22,232 nt of DNA, from positions 1 through 22,232 of the forward strand of contig JAIPFU010000013.1 of the NCBI GenBank assembly GCA_021736505.1, read 5' to 3'. This stretch comes from Spirochaetia bacterium. Lineage in GTDB: Bacteria; Spirochaetota; Spirochaetia; PWKH01. The notes under the pieces are model-generated. The model was given only the letters and a program-made list of their open reading frames with translations, was not told the DNA's origin and did not search any database. Below, piece by piece: positions 21,951 to 22,232 of this stretch (positions within the stretch are counted from its first letter, which is position 1; each line of letters starts with the position of its first letter). Both the position numbers and the translations under genes were made by a program.

Positions 21951-22232
21951 TTGAATACAAAAAACAGGTTTAAAACATTCATAAAAAAGCCGCATAACAT
22001 TATTCTAGTCTCGCTTGCTTTTATCCTGATATACCTCACAGTTATTCCTATGATTACCATCATACTTGATACTTTCACTGTACATCAAGCTGAACTTATG
22101 CGGGTGAAGGGATCACAGGTTGGAGATTTTACCTTATATCACTGGACTAAAGTACTTTTTTCTTCAGCAAGCAGGAAAATATTCTATGAGCCATTTCTGA
22201 ATACGATTTATGTAGCCTTCGGCACCTGCTTC
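21951..22232 (+). CDS. ABC transporter permease, 3'-partial
   Basis: The first 94 codons run to the window edge. The product begins NTKNRFKTFIKKPHNII, then has a hydrophobic helix (LVSLAFILIYLTVIPMITIIL, about residues 19-39) followed by DTFTVHQ and FLNTIYVAFGTCF, the start of the second helix. This pattern, a basic N-terminus, one long helix with a Pro, then an extracytoplasmic stretch before LNT, is typical of Fbp/Afu-type (BPD-transport) permeases. It should form the membrane channel for the binding protein encoded 193 nt upstream. TTG at 21951 is the proposed start, with GAGG ten bases ahead; ATT three bases earlier is possible. No ATG occurs before codon 34, and the frame is open further upstream without a better start. 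Confidence 0.82.
   Translation, partial: MNTKNRFKTFIKKPHNIILVSLAFILIYLTVIPMITIILDTFTVHQAELMRVKGSQVGDFTLYHWTKVLFSSASRKIFYEPFLNTIYVAFGTCF

Overview
The window most likely comes from a spirochaete (Spirochaetaceae-like, probably free-living). This is inferred from protein style, not from a marker gene. Supporting signs are: a solute-binding protein whose signal peptide ends in the AAGSQE-type junction common in spirochaetal transport proteins; lipoproteins combining Listeria-Bacteroides (InlB-type) repeats with DUF1566/Lcl-like C-terminal modules; 7TM-type GGDEF signalling; and an MreB cytoskeleton amplified to three paralogues.

Layout. 1-487: 3' part of a Fic-type AMPylase/hydrolase gene that stops unusually early. 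499-2322 (-): membrane diguanylate cyclase (7TM + GGDEF), with a recognisable promoter. 2323-3218: AT-rich intergenic DNA ending in a near-consensus promoter. 3219-13284 (+): a tight four-gene operon encoding secreted lipoproteins of 875, 1337, 479 and about 663 residues. Together they hold about 21 InlB-like repeats and 8 DUF1566-like modules. 13512-14141 (-): small outer-membrane beta-barrel-like protein. 14363-15943 (-): membrane protein with a degenerate GGDEF and a degenerate EAL domain, preceded by a GC-rich mosaic of direct repeats. 16285-19413 (-): three tandem mreB-like genes, spaced 12-15 nt apart, with no mreC or mreD. 19414-20608: 1.2 kb divergent intergenic region with four different short tandem-repeat families, a promoter for the mreB operon and a promoter with two operators for the transporter. 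20609-22232 (+): substrate-binding protein and the start of the permease of an Fe(III)-type ABC importer.

How the genes relate. The four lipoproteins form one transcription unit and probably decorate the cell surface or periplasm with modular, possibly ligand-binding stalks. The three MreBs should be co-made, so a mixed or specialised filament system is plausible. The degenerate c-di-GMP protein lies downstream on the same strand and may be a c-di-GMP sensor rather than an enzyme, while the cyclase near the left end keeps its GGDEF and I-site motifs. The ABC importer appears to be repressed through paired TGTTAA-N6-TTAACA palindromes.

Base composition is uneven. Counts on single 60-base lines gave about 63% GC in the lipoprotein operon (4141-4200), 57% in mreB (16381-16440), 40% in the binding-protein gene (21121-21180) and 30% in the cyclase gene (1141-1200). 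The most notable items are the triple mreB operon, the modular lipoprotein operon, and the repeat-rich control regions around the mreB and EAL genes.
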